A DNA stretch of 14,436 nucleotides from OMOG01 sp041485845 (lineage in GTDB: Bacteria > Acidobacteriota > Terriglobia > Bryobacterales > Bryobacteraceae): assembly GCA_041485845.1 (NCBI GenBank), contig JBGPKH010000170.1, positions 1 through 14,436 on the forward strand, given 5' to 3'. This document shows positions 7,640-14,058 of the stretch, in pieces (the stretch's first letter is position 1; every line of letters starts with the position of its first letter). The translations under genes were made by a program, and so were the position numbers. The notes under the pieces were generated by a model. That model was not told the origin of the DNA. It searched no databases and saw only the letters and a list, made by a program, of their open reading frames with translations.

Positions 7640-8657
7640 GCTACAGATTCGGTTGGTTTTGACGTCGGTATCCCCGCTCTTGGTGAGGGAAGGGCGTTTC
7701 ACCGAAGAGAAGCGGAAGGATTATTCGGGAGACAAGAAGGAGATTAAGATCCGGATGCCCCATGCGATTCCGGTATCTCGGGCGCTGGAGCAGGACATCT
7801 TCAAGGCGGTCACCAGCCCGGACCCGCTGATAGCTGTGGGGCGCCTGCCGTTCTATATCCCGGGGACGTCGATGCGCGGGGCCTGGCGGTCGCACCTGGA
7901 GCGAACGCTGCGGTCGCTCGATCCACCGGAAAGCGCCAAGGTGTGCGATCCGCTGGACGACGATCCCGACGAGATCCCTTCAAACTACCGGTCGTGTTCC
8001 ACGGTTCTCACAAAGGAGAAGGAACTCCGCGACTTCGTGCCCTACCGGCTCTCCTGCCCGGTGTGCCGGCTGTTCGGGAACACCACGCAGGCCGCGCGCC
8101 TCTCCATCAGTGACGGGGAGTGGAAAAACCCGAGCGAGAAGTTGCTGGTATCGCGCGAACACGTGCGTATCGAGCGCAAAGAGGGGCGCGTGGCCCAAGG
8201 CGCGCTGATGAAACACTTTGGGCTTGTCGGAGCCAAGTTCGAAGTGGACATCCGGCTGCGTAACTTCGAACTTCCGCAGATTCGCCTGATCGGCGCGCTG
8301 CTGCGCGACGTAGCCATTGGCGCCGTGCCGCTGGGGTCGGGCAAGAACAAGGGCTACGGCCAGGTGCGCGGCGCCTTCGAGGAAATCCGCTTCACCGCTT
8401 ACGGTCTGAACTCGCCGGATGGACGACTGTGGGGAGTTGCTGAACACCCAAACACGGAGATAGCCCAGTGGTTCCAGCGCCGGTACGGTGTAACGCCGGC
8501 GGAACGCCTGCCTGAGCTACCGGCGGGCGAGTGGACGGCGGCGGCGCCCTGGCGTTTCGAGCGGACGGTGACACCGGAGCAATTCGAGGCGCTATGGCAA
8601 CTGGTGCCGCTGCCGTGGGATGCAGTCCCCAAGCTGGCGTCGAGGGCCGAAGCATGA
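7617..8657 (+). CDS. Cas7-like RAMP subunit (Csm3/Csx7 group, long form)
   Basis: A 346-aa RAMP protein of the effector complex. LPFYIPGTSMRGAWRSHLE (from residue 77) is the RAMP entry motif. Cys110, Cys127, Cys147 and Cys150, ending in CPVCRLFGN, form the probable zinc site shared with the other Cas7 proteins of this locus. LGSGKNKGYGQVRG (239-252) is the C-terminal glycine-rich RNA-binding loop. The acidic residue aligned with the Csm3 slicer Asp is uncertain: Asp69 in SPDPLI is the candidate, but the loop has an insertion (EIKIRMPHAIPVSRALEQD, 42-60) and differs from the two upstream paralogues. About 85 residues after the loop have no recognised counterpart. It follows the STAND gene with a 23-base overlap and its stop overlaps the Csx19-like start (ATGA). 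It could be an inactive backbone or cap-side Cas7. Confidence 0.8.
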   Translation: MLMQSVNELQIRLVLTSVSPLLVREGRFTEEKRKDYSGDKKEIKIRMPHAIPVSRALEQDIFKAVTSPDPLIAVGRLPFYIPGTSMRGAWRSHLERTLRSLDPPESAKVCDPLDDDPDEIPSNYRSCSTVLTKEKELRDFVPYRLSCPVCRLFGNTTQAARLSISDGEWKNPSEKLLVSREHVRIERKEGRVAQGALMKHFGLVGAKFEVDIRLRNFELPQIRLIGALLRDVAIGAVPLGSGKNKGYGQVRGAFEEIRFTAYGLNSPDGRLWGVAEHPNTEIAQWFQRRYGVTPAERLPELPAGEWTAAAPWRFERTVTPEQFEALWQLVPLPWDAVPKLASRAEA

Positions 8658-9160
8658 CCTGCATCTCGTCACGCCAAGGCCTGCCGGCGCTGCCGGACGA
8701 TCTGCGCTGGGAAGAATTCACCTGCGCCATGGTGGAGGCCCCCTGGGCAGTGGAGTTCCTGGACCTGAAGAAGCCCGAGAACCGGCGTGACGCGGCACTT
8801 TATCCCGCTGGGGTCGCCTTTGGCGATGCCTCAGAGTTGCGCTGGCTTACGCGAGAAAACGGCAAACACCTGGTCTATATAAGCGACGAGGGCAAAGACC
8901 TGGGGGCGGACTCCAAGCCTGTGGAGCTGCAGCAAGCGAACCCCTCACCAGGGCCGGACAAGATGGTGCTCTGGGGCGAACGGCAGCAAAACGGCGGCTA
9001 TTACGAAGGCCGGATTCCGCGAGTGCTGGAGTATCCGGAGTGGGCGCCGCAAGCGAGGGTCGGCGGCCGGCTGATGGTGGAACTGCGGCACTACGAGTTG
9101 CAAGAGGCCGGGGACACGACTCCGATATTCCGTTGCGTGGGCCTGGCTGCGGAGGACTGA
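8654..9160 (+). CDS. Csx19-like (TIGR03984-type) III-D protein
   Basis: A 168-aa soluble protein with no RAMP motif, cysteine zinc site or membrane segment. The order of short motifs resembles Csx19, a small protein found almost only in III-D loci: WAVEFLDLKK near residue 30, an aliphatic/aromatic middle (ELRWLTREN, LVYISDEG), MVLWGERQQ at about 109, RIPRVLEYPE and a closing FRCVGLAAE. Csx19 has been seen as a complex component; its role is not settled. The assignment rests on remembered motif spacing and on context between two Cas7-like genes. Start ATG 8654 overlaps the upstream stop (ATGA), and two bases separate its TGA from the next ATG. If it is not Csx19 it is an unrecognised core-linked protein. 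Confidence 0.55.
   Translation: MTCISSRQGLPALPDDLRWEEFTCAMVEAPWAVEFLDLKKPENRRDAALYPAGVAFGDASELRWLTRENGKHLVYISDEGKDLGADSKPVELQQANPSPGPDKMVLWGERQQNGGYYEGRIPRVLEYPEWAPQARVGGRLMVELRHYELQEAGDTTPIFRCVGLAAED
9151..9155 (+). promoter_or_regulatory. Ribosome binding site of the fourth Cas7-like gene
   Basis: GGAGG lies seven bases before ATG 9163, overlapping the last codons of the Csx19-like gene. It fixes the start of the gene at 9163. Confidence 0.6.
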
Positions 9161-9162
9161 GC

Positions 9163-9948
9163 ATGAGCAAGACGGTTCCCTTCACGACACTGGAACTGGC
9201 GCGCAAACCGTGCGCCGAAGAGGCCGGAGGCGAGCGCCGGTCGCGGAAAGGGTCGGGAATCTGGCGGTGCGAGCTCGCCACGCTGGCACCGCTGTGCATC
9301 CAATCGTCGTTTGCCAGGTTGAGCGACGCCGATGCCGCGGTGATCCCGGCATCGTCGTTGCGGGGCATGGTGCGGAACATGGCGGAGATGCTGGGCGCCG
9401 GGTGCGGCCGCTTCCACGCGGACGCAGAGTGGCTCCCCGACCGGTTGAAGCCCTGTTCGGAGCACGACGCTTGCCTGGTGTGCCGCGTGTTCGGCTTCGT
9501 GGATGGAGACTACGCCCTGGCGGGCAAAGTGCGGTTCGTCGACGCCGTGCTGCATCGCCCGCGGTGGGAGAAATACGCCATCCCCAGCACGCAGCGCGAC
9601 CCGCACGATACCTTACCGGGAGGGGGTTGGATTCTGTTCCCGCGGAAGGCGCCGGCCAGTCTGGCCCACGGGCCGATGCGGTGCCTGGCGGCCGGTCAGC
9701 GTATCGTCTTCCGGGTTGAATATCTGAACTTGGACGAAGAAGAGTACGCGGTATTCAAGTACGCGTTGACCTTGGAGCACGATGGCGTCAGACTGTGCCA
9801 CATGCTTGGGTACGCCAAAGCGCTGGGACTCGGAGCGTGCATCATCTCCGTGTTAGTGGACAAGTCCGATCCGCCCGGCCCGGTGATCGGGAAGTACCTG
9901 ACGCAGCCCGCTCACCAGGCGCTGAAGAACTGGAGGGCGCTGCCGTGA
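9163..9948 (+). CDS. Cas7-like RAMP subunit with no clear catalytic Asp
   Basis: A 261-aa RAMP protein, the fourth Cas7-like gene of the locus. AAVIPASSLRGMVRNMAEML (from residue 58) is the RAMP entry motif, and Cys81, Cys98, Cys104 and Cys107, ending in CLVCRVFGF, repeat the zinc-site pattern of its paralogues. MLGYAKALGLGACII near residues 214-228 takes the place of the C-terminal glycine loop. The first 35 residues are a basic Gly/Arg-rich extension (GGERRSRKGSG). The loop that carries Asp26 or Asp35 in the other paralogues here reads FARLSDADAAV, without the GxxD-x-P layout, so slicing activity is doubtful and a terminal or capping position is more likely. Its stop overlaps the CARF start as GTGA, which links the complex directly to the putative signalling pair. 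Confidence 0.78.
   Translation: MSKTVPFTTLELARKPCAEEAGGERRSRKGSGIWRCELATLAPLCIQSSFARLSDADAAVIPASSLRGMVRNMAEMLGAGCGRFHADAEWLPDRLKPCSEHDACLVCRVFGFVDGDYALAGKVRFVDAVLHRPRWEKYAIPSTQRDPHDTLPGGGWILFPRKAPASLAHGPMRCLAAGQRIVFRVEYLNLDEEEYAVFKYALTLEHDGVRLCHMLGYAKALGLGACIISVLVDKSDPPGPVIGKYLTQPAHQALKNWRALP
9932..9937 (+). promoter_or_regulatory. Ribosome binding site of the CARF gene
   Basis: GGAGGG lies seven bases before GTG 9945 and supports the non-ATG start of the CARF gene within the end of the preceding cas7-like gene. Confidence 0.65.
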
Positions 9949-10655
9949 ACGTGCTGTTCGTCACCGTGGGTACCAGCGCCTTGACCAACCCGGGGATCGG
10001 GAAGGCGCCGAACGGGCGCGACAACTCGGCGCTGCAGCTTGACATGCAGCGGTTCAAAGAGACCAGGAACAAACCCTCATTCTCCCCCGAGAGCCTGAAG
10101 AAAGACGATTTCGGGCGCTGGACAAAGCTCTACCGCGACCTGGTTGGCGCCCACCAAGCACACTGGGGTAACACGGAGGAAACCTACCGCAGCAATCCGC
10201 TCAAAGCCTCGCAAACCGCGGCGGAGTTGACCACCACGCACTGTCTGGTGCGGGACGTGGGCCGGGAATTCCCGTTCGACAAGATTGTGCTGCTGCCCAC
10301 GGAGACGGCCGACGGGCAGATGGCGTCCAGGGTGGTGCTGGCTGTGATGCGAAGCGCCGAATTCGGGCTGGAGCTGAACCCGGACCGGATTGTAGAGGAG
10401 CCTATTCCAGGGCTGGAGAAAGAAATCGGCAAACTGGCCGATGGTCTCAGGGCGGCGATCTCGACACACAGCCCGTTCGCAAACGATAGGAGGTTCGTCA
10501 ACGTGACCGGCGGATTCAAAGGCACGTCGCTGATGTTGGGGCGGCTCTCCAAGGAGGGCCGCTACCGGATCTATTATCAGCACGAGACGTTGGACGCCGC
10601 GGTGTACATGCGGGACGAACGGACTTCCGGGAACTGGGACGTATGGCGAGACTGA
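9945..10655 (+). CDS. Stand-alone CARF-domain protein, putative cyclic oligoadenylate sensor
   Basis: A 236-aa single-domain protein starting at GTG. CARF domains bind cyclic oligoadenylate made by Cas10. The N-terminal Rossmann strand FVTVGTSALTNP (5-16) is the first CARF motif, as in Csm6/Csx1 and APE2256-type proteins. LLPTETADGQMASRV (116-130) lies in the usual middle position, and FVNVTGGFKGTSLML (184-198) is the second ligand-binding motif, followed by YYQHE (210-214). No HEPN, PD-DExK, HTH or transmembrane segment is attached and the chain ends about 20 residues after the last CARF element, so the output domain must be elsewhere. The next gene overlaps by 13 bases and encodes a membrane protein, its most likely partner. 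The alternative is a ring nuclease (Crn1-like) that degrades the signal; nothing seen rules that out. Confidence 0.82.
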   Translation: MNVLFVTVGTSALTNPGIGKAPNGRDNSALQLDMQRFKETRNKPSFSPESLKKDDFGRWTKLYRDLVGAHQAHWGNTEETYRSNPLKASQTAAELTTTHCLVRDVGREFPFDKIVLLPTETADGQMASRVVLAVMRSAEFGLELNPDRIVEEPIPGLEKEIGKLADGLRAAISTHSPFANDRRFVNVTGGFKGTSLMLGRLSKEGRYRIYYQHETLDAAVYMRDERTSGNWDVWRD

Positions 10656-11509
10656 AGAACCTGACGCCCGGCGACGCGCTGGCCCGCCACGAAGAACTCG
10701 AAGACGCGGAACCAGACTCTCTCCCAACCTGGACGCGCCATTGGATCATGGACGCGATCACTCCGCACACGGTGCCATACGAGCAGTATCGGAAAATGGA
10801 ATGGGACCTGGACGAAGACATTCGAAAAGCCGTCAAGGCTTTCCAGCGGGCGCCCGGCAAGAGCGAGGAAATCTGTCCCGCGTGCGGCCACCGCCGAAAG
10901 GGCGAGCTCGAGTACCAATGGGAAGACGTGGCCTTCGATCTGCGGCAGACCTGGCGCCGGCTGCGGCGGCGCTACGCCTTCGGGCCGGCGCGAGCGATCG
11001 AAAAGCAGCTCTGGCAGGTGGAGAAACAGATCTGGGACAACGCGAAGCCCGACGAACGGCGCGCGCGCGGCAACCCGTACATGTTCCGTTTGTGGCGGTG
11101 GAAGGACCTATTGCTGTGCCGGCTGCTTCTCGCAGTGCTGGCCGGCTTCGTGCTAGTGATGTCCAGCAGTGGACTGCTGACGGCGCTGACGCAGATCGAC
11201 TGTCACGGCCAGGTTGGCTGGGCGGTGGGCGGCGCGGTGGCCTTCGCCTACGGCTTGGCGCTGGTGGAAGTGCAGCGGCGAATTGGTCGGCGGCGTTGGC
11301 TGCGGGACCTCTGCCGGCGAGCGGTGGTGGTGACCGCATTCGGCGCGGGATGGGCGGTAGCGGGAGCGGTTCTGGTGTTTCTTGCGGGCAGGAGATTGGA
11401 TCTGCCGATATCGGTCGGATTCGCGGTTTTGTGGGCGTCGTGTGCACTGGTGCTCGGTTTTCTCTTCCAATTGTTCTGGCAAGACAATTCGATTGCGGAG
11501 CCTCTTTGA
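10643..11509 (+). CDS. Membrane protein with about four TM helices, putative CARF-coupled effector
   Basis: A 288-aa protein I do not recognise. Residues 1-150 are soluble and strongly charged, with one CPAC pair (Cys78, Cys81) followed by GHRRKGE, half a zinc ribbon that could be completed by a second subunit. A basic, aromatic amphipathic stretch RQTWRRLRRRYAF (101-113) follows. The C-terminal half has four hydrophobic segments at about 157-180, 191-209, 226-248 and 256-277, separated by short basic loops (QRRIGRRRW, RDLCRR), consistent with the cytoplasmic side. No signal peptide or enzymatic motif is seen. Start ATG 10643 overlaps the CARF stop by 13 bases. Known type III membrane effectors (Cam1, Csx23, CorA-type) join sensor and membrane part in one chain or a partner pair; this looks like a split version. 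Pore or depolarising activity is inference only. It is the last gene of the long operon. Confidence 0.7.
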   Translation: MARLKNLTPGDALARHEELEDAEPDSLPTWTRHWIMDAITPHTVPYEQYRKMEWDLDEDIRKAVKAFQRAPGKSEEICPACGHRRKGELEYQWEDVAFDLRQTWRRLRRRYAFGPARAIEKQLWQVEKQIWDNAKPDERRARGNPYMFRLWRWKDLLLCRLLLAVLAGFVLVMSSSGLLTALTQIDCHGQVGWAVGGAVAFAYGLALVEVQRRIGRRRWLRDLCRRAVVVTAFGAGWAVAGAVLVFLAGRRLDLPISVGFAVLWASCALVLGFLFQLFWQDNSIAEPL

Positions 11510-11618
11510 TCGGCGTCAGGCAGGCAGCCTGCCCCAGATCGGCTTTGTGAGAAGACACCGGAGCAAAGTCGGGGCTCGTTGAACACGGAACGATCTGCCT
11601 GATAGGGCGCGGCCACCT
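11510..11618 (+). other. Intergenic gap between effector operon and adaptation genes
   Basis: These 109 bases are one of only two non-coding stretches in the window. They hold a hairpin (11519-11533) flanked by direct copies of GATCGGC (first copy at 11508-11514, second at 11537-11543) and a weak promoter-like pair: TTGAAC at 11579-11584, then GATAGG at 11601-11606 with a 16-base spacer (poor -10). CTGCCTG at 11595-11601 could pair with CAGGCAG in the hairpin arm, giving an alternative fold. There is no T-tract for an intrinsic terminator. The gap may mark a separate transcription unit for RT-cas1-cas2. Confidence 0.4.
11519..11533 (+). repeat. Perfect 6-bp inverted repeat
   Basis: GGCAGG and CCTGCC flank a 3-base loop CAG, ten bases after the membrane-protein stop. 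It has no following U-run, so it is not a classical terminator. It could be a weak transcript end, an attenuator or a protein site. Confidence 0.4.
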
Positions 11619-12572
11619 ATGGTGAGCTATCTGCTTGCGGCTCAGCTTCGGCGTGCGTTCCTGCGCGTGAAGGAGAACCACGGGTGCGCGGGCGCCGACG
11701 AAATCTCGCTGGCGAGTTTCGAGACCGCACTCGACGGCCAACTCGACCTCCTGCGCCGGATGGTGGAGGACGGCTCCTACTTCGCCTGGCCGCTGCGCAA
11801 AATCGAAGTGGAAAAAGCGCCGGGCTCCGAGGAGCGCCGCACGCTGCTCGTCCCCGCCGTCCGCGACCGCGTCCTCCAGACCGCCGTCGCCGCCTACATG
11901 GAGCCGTTCCTCGAAGCCGAGTTCGACGAGTGCAGCTTCGCCTACCGCCGCGGACGCTCGGTGCGCATGGCCGTCGAGCGAGTCTATCAGCTCTACCACC
12001 AGGGGTACATCTGGCTCCTGGACGCCGACATCGAGAGCTTCTTCGGCTCGGTCGACCGCGAACTGGCCATCGGCCGCCTCGCCACCCTCATTCCCGACGA
12101 GACCGTCATCCGCCTGGTGCGCCTGTGGCTGGACTCCGCGGTCTGGGACGGCCTGCACCTGACCCGTCCGACGCTGGGCCTTCCGCAAGGGGCGGTGATT
12201 TCGCCCATGATCGCCAATCTCTGCCTGGACACGCTCGACGACCGGTTGCTCGAGGAGGGGCTCAAAATGGTGCGGTATGCCGACGATTTCGTGGTGCTGA
12301 CCAAGGGGCGCAAGGCCGCCGAGCGCGCACAGGCCCTCACCGAGGAAGTCCTGGCCGGCCTGCGGCTGCGGCTCAACGAGCGAAAGACACGCATCGTGCG
12401 TTTCTCGGATGGCTTCAAGTTCCTGGGCACCATCTTCCTGAAGGACCTGCTCCTGCAACCGTGGAAGCCCGGACGAAAGCGTCTGAAAGTCCTCTCCATT
12501 GCTCCGCCGATCCCCGAGAACTTCTTTCCGCAGAGCGAGCGGCGTCCCCTGCGGCGATATAGGGCATGGTGA
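11619..12572 (+). CDS. CRISPR-associated reverse transcriptase, free-standing
   Basis: A 317-aa RNA-directed DNA polymerase. The RT blocks are in order: GADEISLASFE near residue 25, LVPAVRDRVLQTAV (77-90), motif A LLDADIESFFGSVD (133-146), motif B GLPQGAVISPMIANL (187-201), motif C YADDFVVL (220-227, both metal-binding Asp present) and FKFLG (266-270). The chain ends soon after the thumb start, with no maturase X domain, no HNH endonuclease and no Cas1 or Cas6 fusion, so it is not an intact group II intron protein. It lies three bases upstream of cas1. RTs in this position, including RT-Cas1 fusions, let Cas1-Cas2 acquire spacers from RNA; that role here is inferred from family and position. 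The start region has little Shine-Dalgarno signal (CCACCT then ATG); GTG at 11622 is an alternative. Confidence 0.9.
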   Translation: MVSYLLAAQLRRAFLRVKENHGCAGADEISLASFETALDGQLDLLRRMVEDGSYFAWPLRKIEVEKAPGSEERRTLLVPAVRDRVLQTAVAAYMEPFLEAEFDECSFAYRRGRSVRMAVERVYQLYHQGYIWLLDADIESFFGSVDRELAIGRLATLIPDETVIRLVRLWLDSAVWDGLHLTRPTLGLPQGAVISPMIANLCLDTLDDRLLEEGLKMVRYADDFVVLTKGRKAAERAQALTEEVLAGLRLRLNERKTRIVRFSDGFKFLGTIFLKDLLLQPWKPGRKRLKVLSIAPPIPENFFPQSERRPLRRYRAW

Positions 12573-12575
12573 ACT

Positions 12576-13574
12576 ATGGCCGTCGTTTATGTGAAGGAAC
12601 AAGGCGCCATCATCCGCAAGCGCGGCGGGCGCATCCTGGTGGAGAAGGACGACGCGCACCTGCTGGAGATCCCGCTGCGCCAGACCGACAGCGTCGCCGT
12701 GTTCGGAAACGTGCAGGTGACCACTCAGGCGCTCTCGGAATTGCTGGATCGCGGCATTCCGCTGGCGCTGTACACCCGGCACGGACGGTTGAAGGGGCAC
12801 CTGGTCCCGGACTTGTCCAAGAACGTTCCGCTGCGGGTGGCGCAGTATCGTACGGCCCTGGACGAAGCGGCATCGCTGGCCATCGCCAAGGCCGTGGTCC
12901 GGGCGAAGGTGCGGAACGCCGGCAAACTGTTGGCGGACTACCGGCGCAACTATCCGTCGGACGTACTTGCCGCTGCCTGCGAGGCGGTGCGCCACGCCTG
13001 TGACCACGTTGCGGCCGCGGCGAGCCATCCCGAACTGTTGGGCCTGGAAGGATCGGCGGCAGCAGCCTATTTCGGCGCGTTCCCCGAAATGAACCGCAGC
13101 GACCTGCCGTTCGACGGCCGGCGCAAGCATCCTGCGACGGACCCGATCAACGGGCTGCTGAGCCTGGGTTATACGATGGCCATGAATGAAATCCGGGCCT
13201 TGGTGGAGGGCGTCGGCATGGAGCCGCACCTGGGCTTCCTGCACAAGGTGGATTACGGCCGGCCGTCGCTGGCTTTGGACTTGCTCGAGGCGTTTCGCAG
13301 CCCCCTGGTGGACCGTCTGACGCTACGCCTGGTGAACGAGAAGATCCTCACCGGCGTGGATTTCGCGCAGCGCGTGACGGGGGGCATGGCGGGCAGCGTG
13401 ATCCTGCTGCCGGATTCACTCCGTAGGTACCTGGAGGCGTACGAGGCGGCAGTGATCGAGCCCCGGGAGCGGGCGCCCCGGGGTCTGCGAAAGGCATGGC
13501 AGGATGACGCGGAGAGACTGGCCGTGGCGATAAGGGACGGAGGTGTTTTCGCGCCCTACTGCGAGGAGGATTGA
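12576..13574 (+). CDS. cas1: Cas1 integrase
   Basis: A 332-aa Cas1, the metal-dependent integrase that with Cas2 inserts new spacers beside the leader. The N-terminal beta-sandwich domain (1-90) includes VVYVKEQGAIIRKRGGRILV. The helical catalytic domain shows Glu158 in LEGSAAAAYF, His223 in HLGFLHK, and Asp235 with Glu238 in SLALDLLEAFRSP, the expected active-site set. QRVTGG and a helix before the end are also normal, and the length is typical. It starts at ATG 12576, three bases after the RT stop; the ATG at 12566 belongs to another frame. Its TGA stop overlaps the cas2 start (TGATG). The active site is complete, so the adaptation module looks functional. Confidence 0.96.
   Translation: MAVVYVKEQGAIIRKRGGRILVEKDDAHLLEIPLRQTDSVAVFGNVQVTTQALSELLDRGIPLALYTRHGRLKGHLVPDLSKNVPLRVAQYRTALDEAASLAIAKAVVRAKVRNAGKLLADYRRNYPSDVLAAACEAVRHACDHVAAAASHPELLGLEGSAAAAYFGAFPEMNRSDLPFDGRRKHPATDPINGLLSLGYTMAMNEIRALVEGVGMEPHLGFLHKVDYGRPSLALDLLEAFRSPLVDRLTLRLVNEKILTGVDFAQRVTGGMAGSVILLPDSLRRYLEAYEAAVIEPRERAPRGLRKAWQDDAERLAVAIRDGGVFAPYCEED
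13564..13569 (+). promoter_or_regulatory. Ribosome binding site of cas2
   Basis: AGGAGG inside the last codons of cas1 lies four bases before ATG 13574. It favours ATG 13574, although TTG 13571 in the same frame would also be read as a start. Confidence 0.55.
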
Positions 13575-13849
13575 TGCTCTACGTGATTTCGTATGATGTG
13601 TCGGACGACGGCCGGCGGCGGCGCGTGATGGAGGCGTTGAAGGATTTCGGACGCCGCGTCCAGTACAGCGTCTTTGAGTGTAATCTGGACGAAGGCGGGT
13701 TCGACGAACTGTGGGGGCGCCTGGATTTCGAGATCGACCCGGCGATCGATTCCTGCCGGTTCTACCGGTTGTGCGAAGCGTGCGCGGGAGCGGTGCGGAT
13801 CTTGGGGAAGGGGGACCGCTACCGGGAGCCGGGTTTTGTGATTATTTGA
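13574..13849 (+). CDS. cas2: Cas2 adaptation protein
   Basis: A 91-aa Cas2, the ferredoxin-fold dimer that bridges two Cas1 dimers in the integration complex. The N-terminus LYVISYDVSDDGRRRRV is the family signature, with Asp8 at the end of the first strand. VQYSVFECNL is the second conserved strand (the Q-S-V-F-E motif) and the chain ends in a hydrophobic strand, PGFVII. Length and domain are normal and complete. Translation is coupled to cas1 through the shared TGATG. It is the last protein-coding gene before the leader and array. Confidence 0.95.
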   Translation: MLYVISYDVSDDGRRRRVMEALKDFGRRVQYSVFECNLDEGGFDELWGRLDFEIDPAIDSCRFYRLCEACAGAVRILGKGDRYREPGFVII

Positions 13850-13981
13850 CGGTAAGGAATTGATTGCAAATGGTTTGGCTTGGATCGGGAAATGCATCGA
13901 CTTGCAGGGGAGGTTACGGAGCTATTGATTCGATGGGAGTTCCGTGCAAATTCGGGTGACCGGAACGCCGATTTCCCGAGG

Positions 13982-14018
13982 CGGAAACGGGCTGAAAAGG
14001 GGGGGTACGGAAACGGGC
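13982..14018 (+). repeat. 11-bp direct repeat in the leader
   Basis: CGGAAACGGGC occurs at 13982-13992 and again at 14008-14018, exactly 26 bases apart start to start (about two and a half helical turns). The second copy ends 40 bases before the first CRISPR repeat. It could be a binding site for a host factor or for the adaptation complex. Confidence 0.5.
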
Positions 14019-14026
14019 ATCTGATG

Positions 14027-14032
14027 TACAAT
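14027..14032 (+). promoter_or_regulatory. Possible -10 box of the array promoter
   Basis: TACAAT matches the sigma-70 -10 consensus at five of six positions and would start transcription about 20 bases before the first repeat. No good -35 hexamer is seen 16-18 bases upstream, so the assignment is weak. Confidence 0.3.
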
Positions 14033-14058
14033 GTTCCCAACGGGTTGGCGGGGCGGCC

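Larger units (their letters stand above)
13850..14058 (+). promoter_or_regulatory. CRISPR leader
   Basis: This 209-base non-coding stretch lies between cas2 and the first repeat, on the side expected for a leader (cas-proximal, with repeats reading toward the ATTGAGAC end). It should hold the array promoter and sites that direct new spacers to the first repeat. It is lower in GC at its left end than the genes. It contains an 11-bp direct repeat (13982 and 14008) and a -10-like box at 14027. No credible ORF is seen in it. Confidence 0.7.

Noticed and set aside
10449..10469. R-x5-H (RAAISTH) in the CARF protein as a possible HEPN RNase motif
   Set aside because: It lies before the second CARF motif, inside the Rossmann domain, and there is no C-terminal helical HEPN domain to hold it.
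11519..11533. Intrinsic terminator for the long operon
   Set aside because: The 6-bp GC stem has no following T-run, so only a hairpin is reported.
11619..12572. Group II intron encoded protein
   Set aside because: There is no maturase or endonuclease domain and no intron RNA structure such as a domain V-like hairpin near its end; cas1 follows after three bases.
10833..13244. 803-codon open frame on the - strand covering the membrane protein, RT and most of cas1
   Set aside because: It lies antisense to three genes with clear domains, is rich in Arg, Pro, Ala and Gln, and has no recognisable motif. It is a by-product of high-GC codon use.
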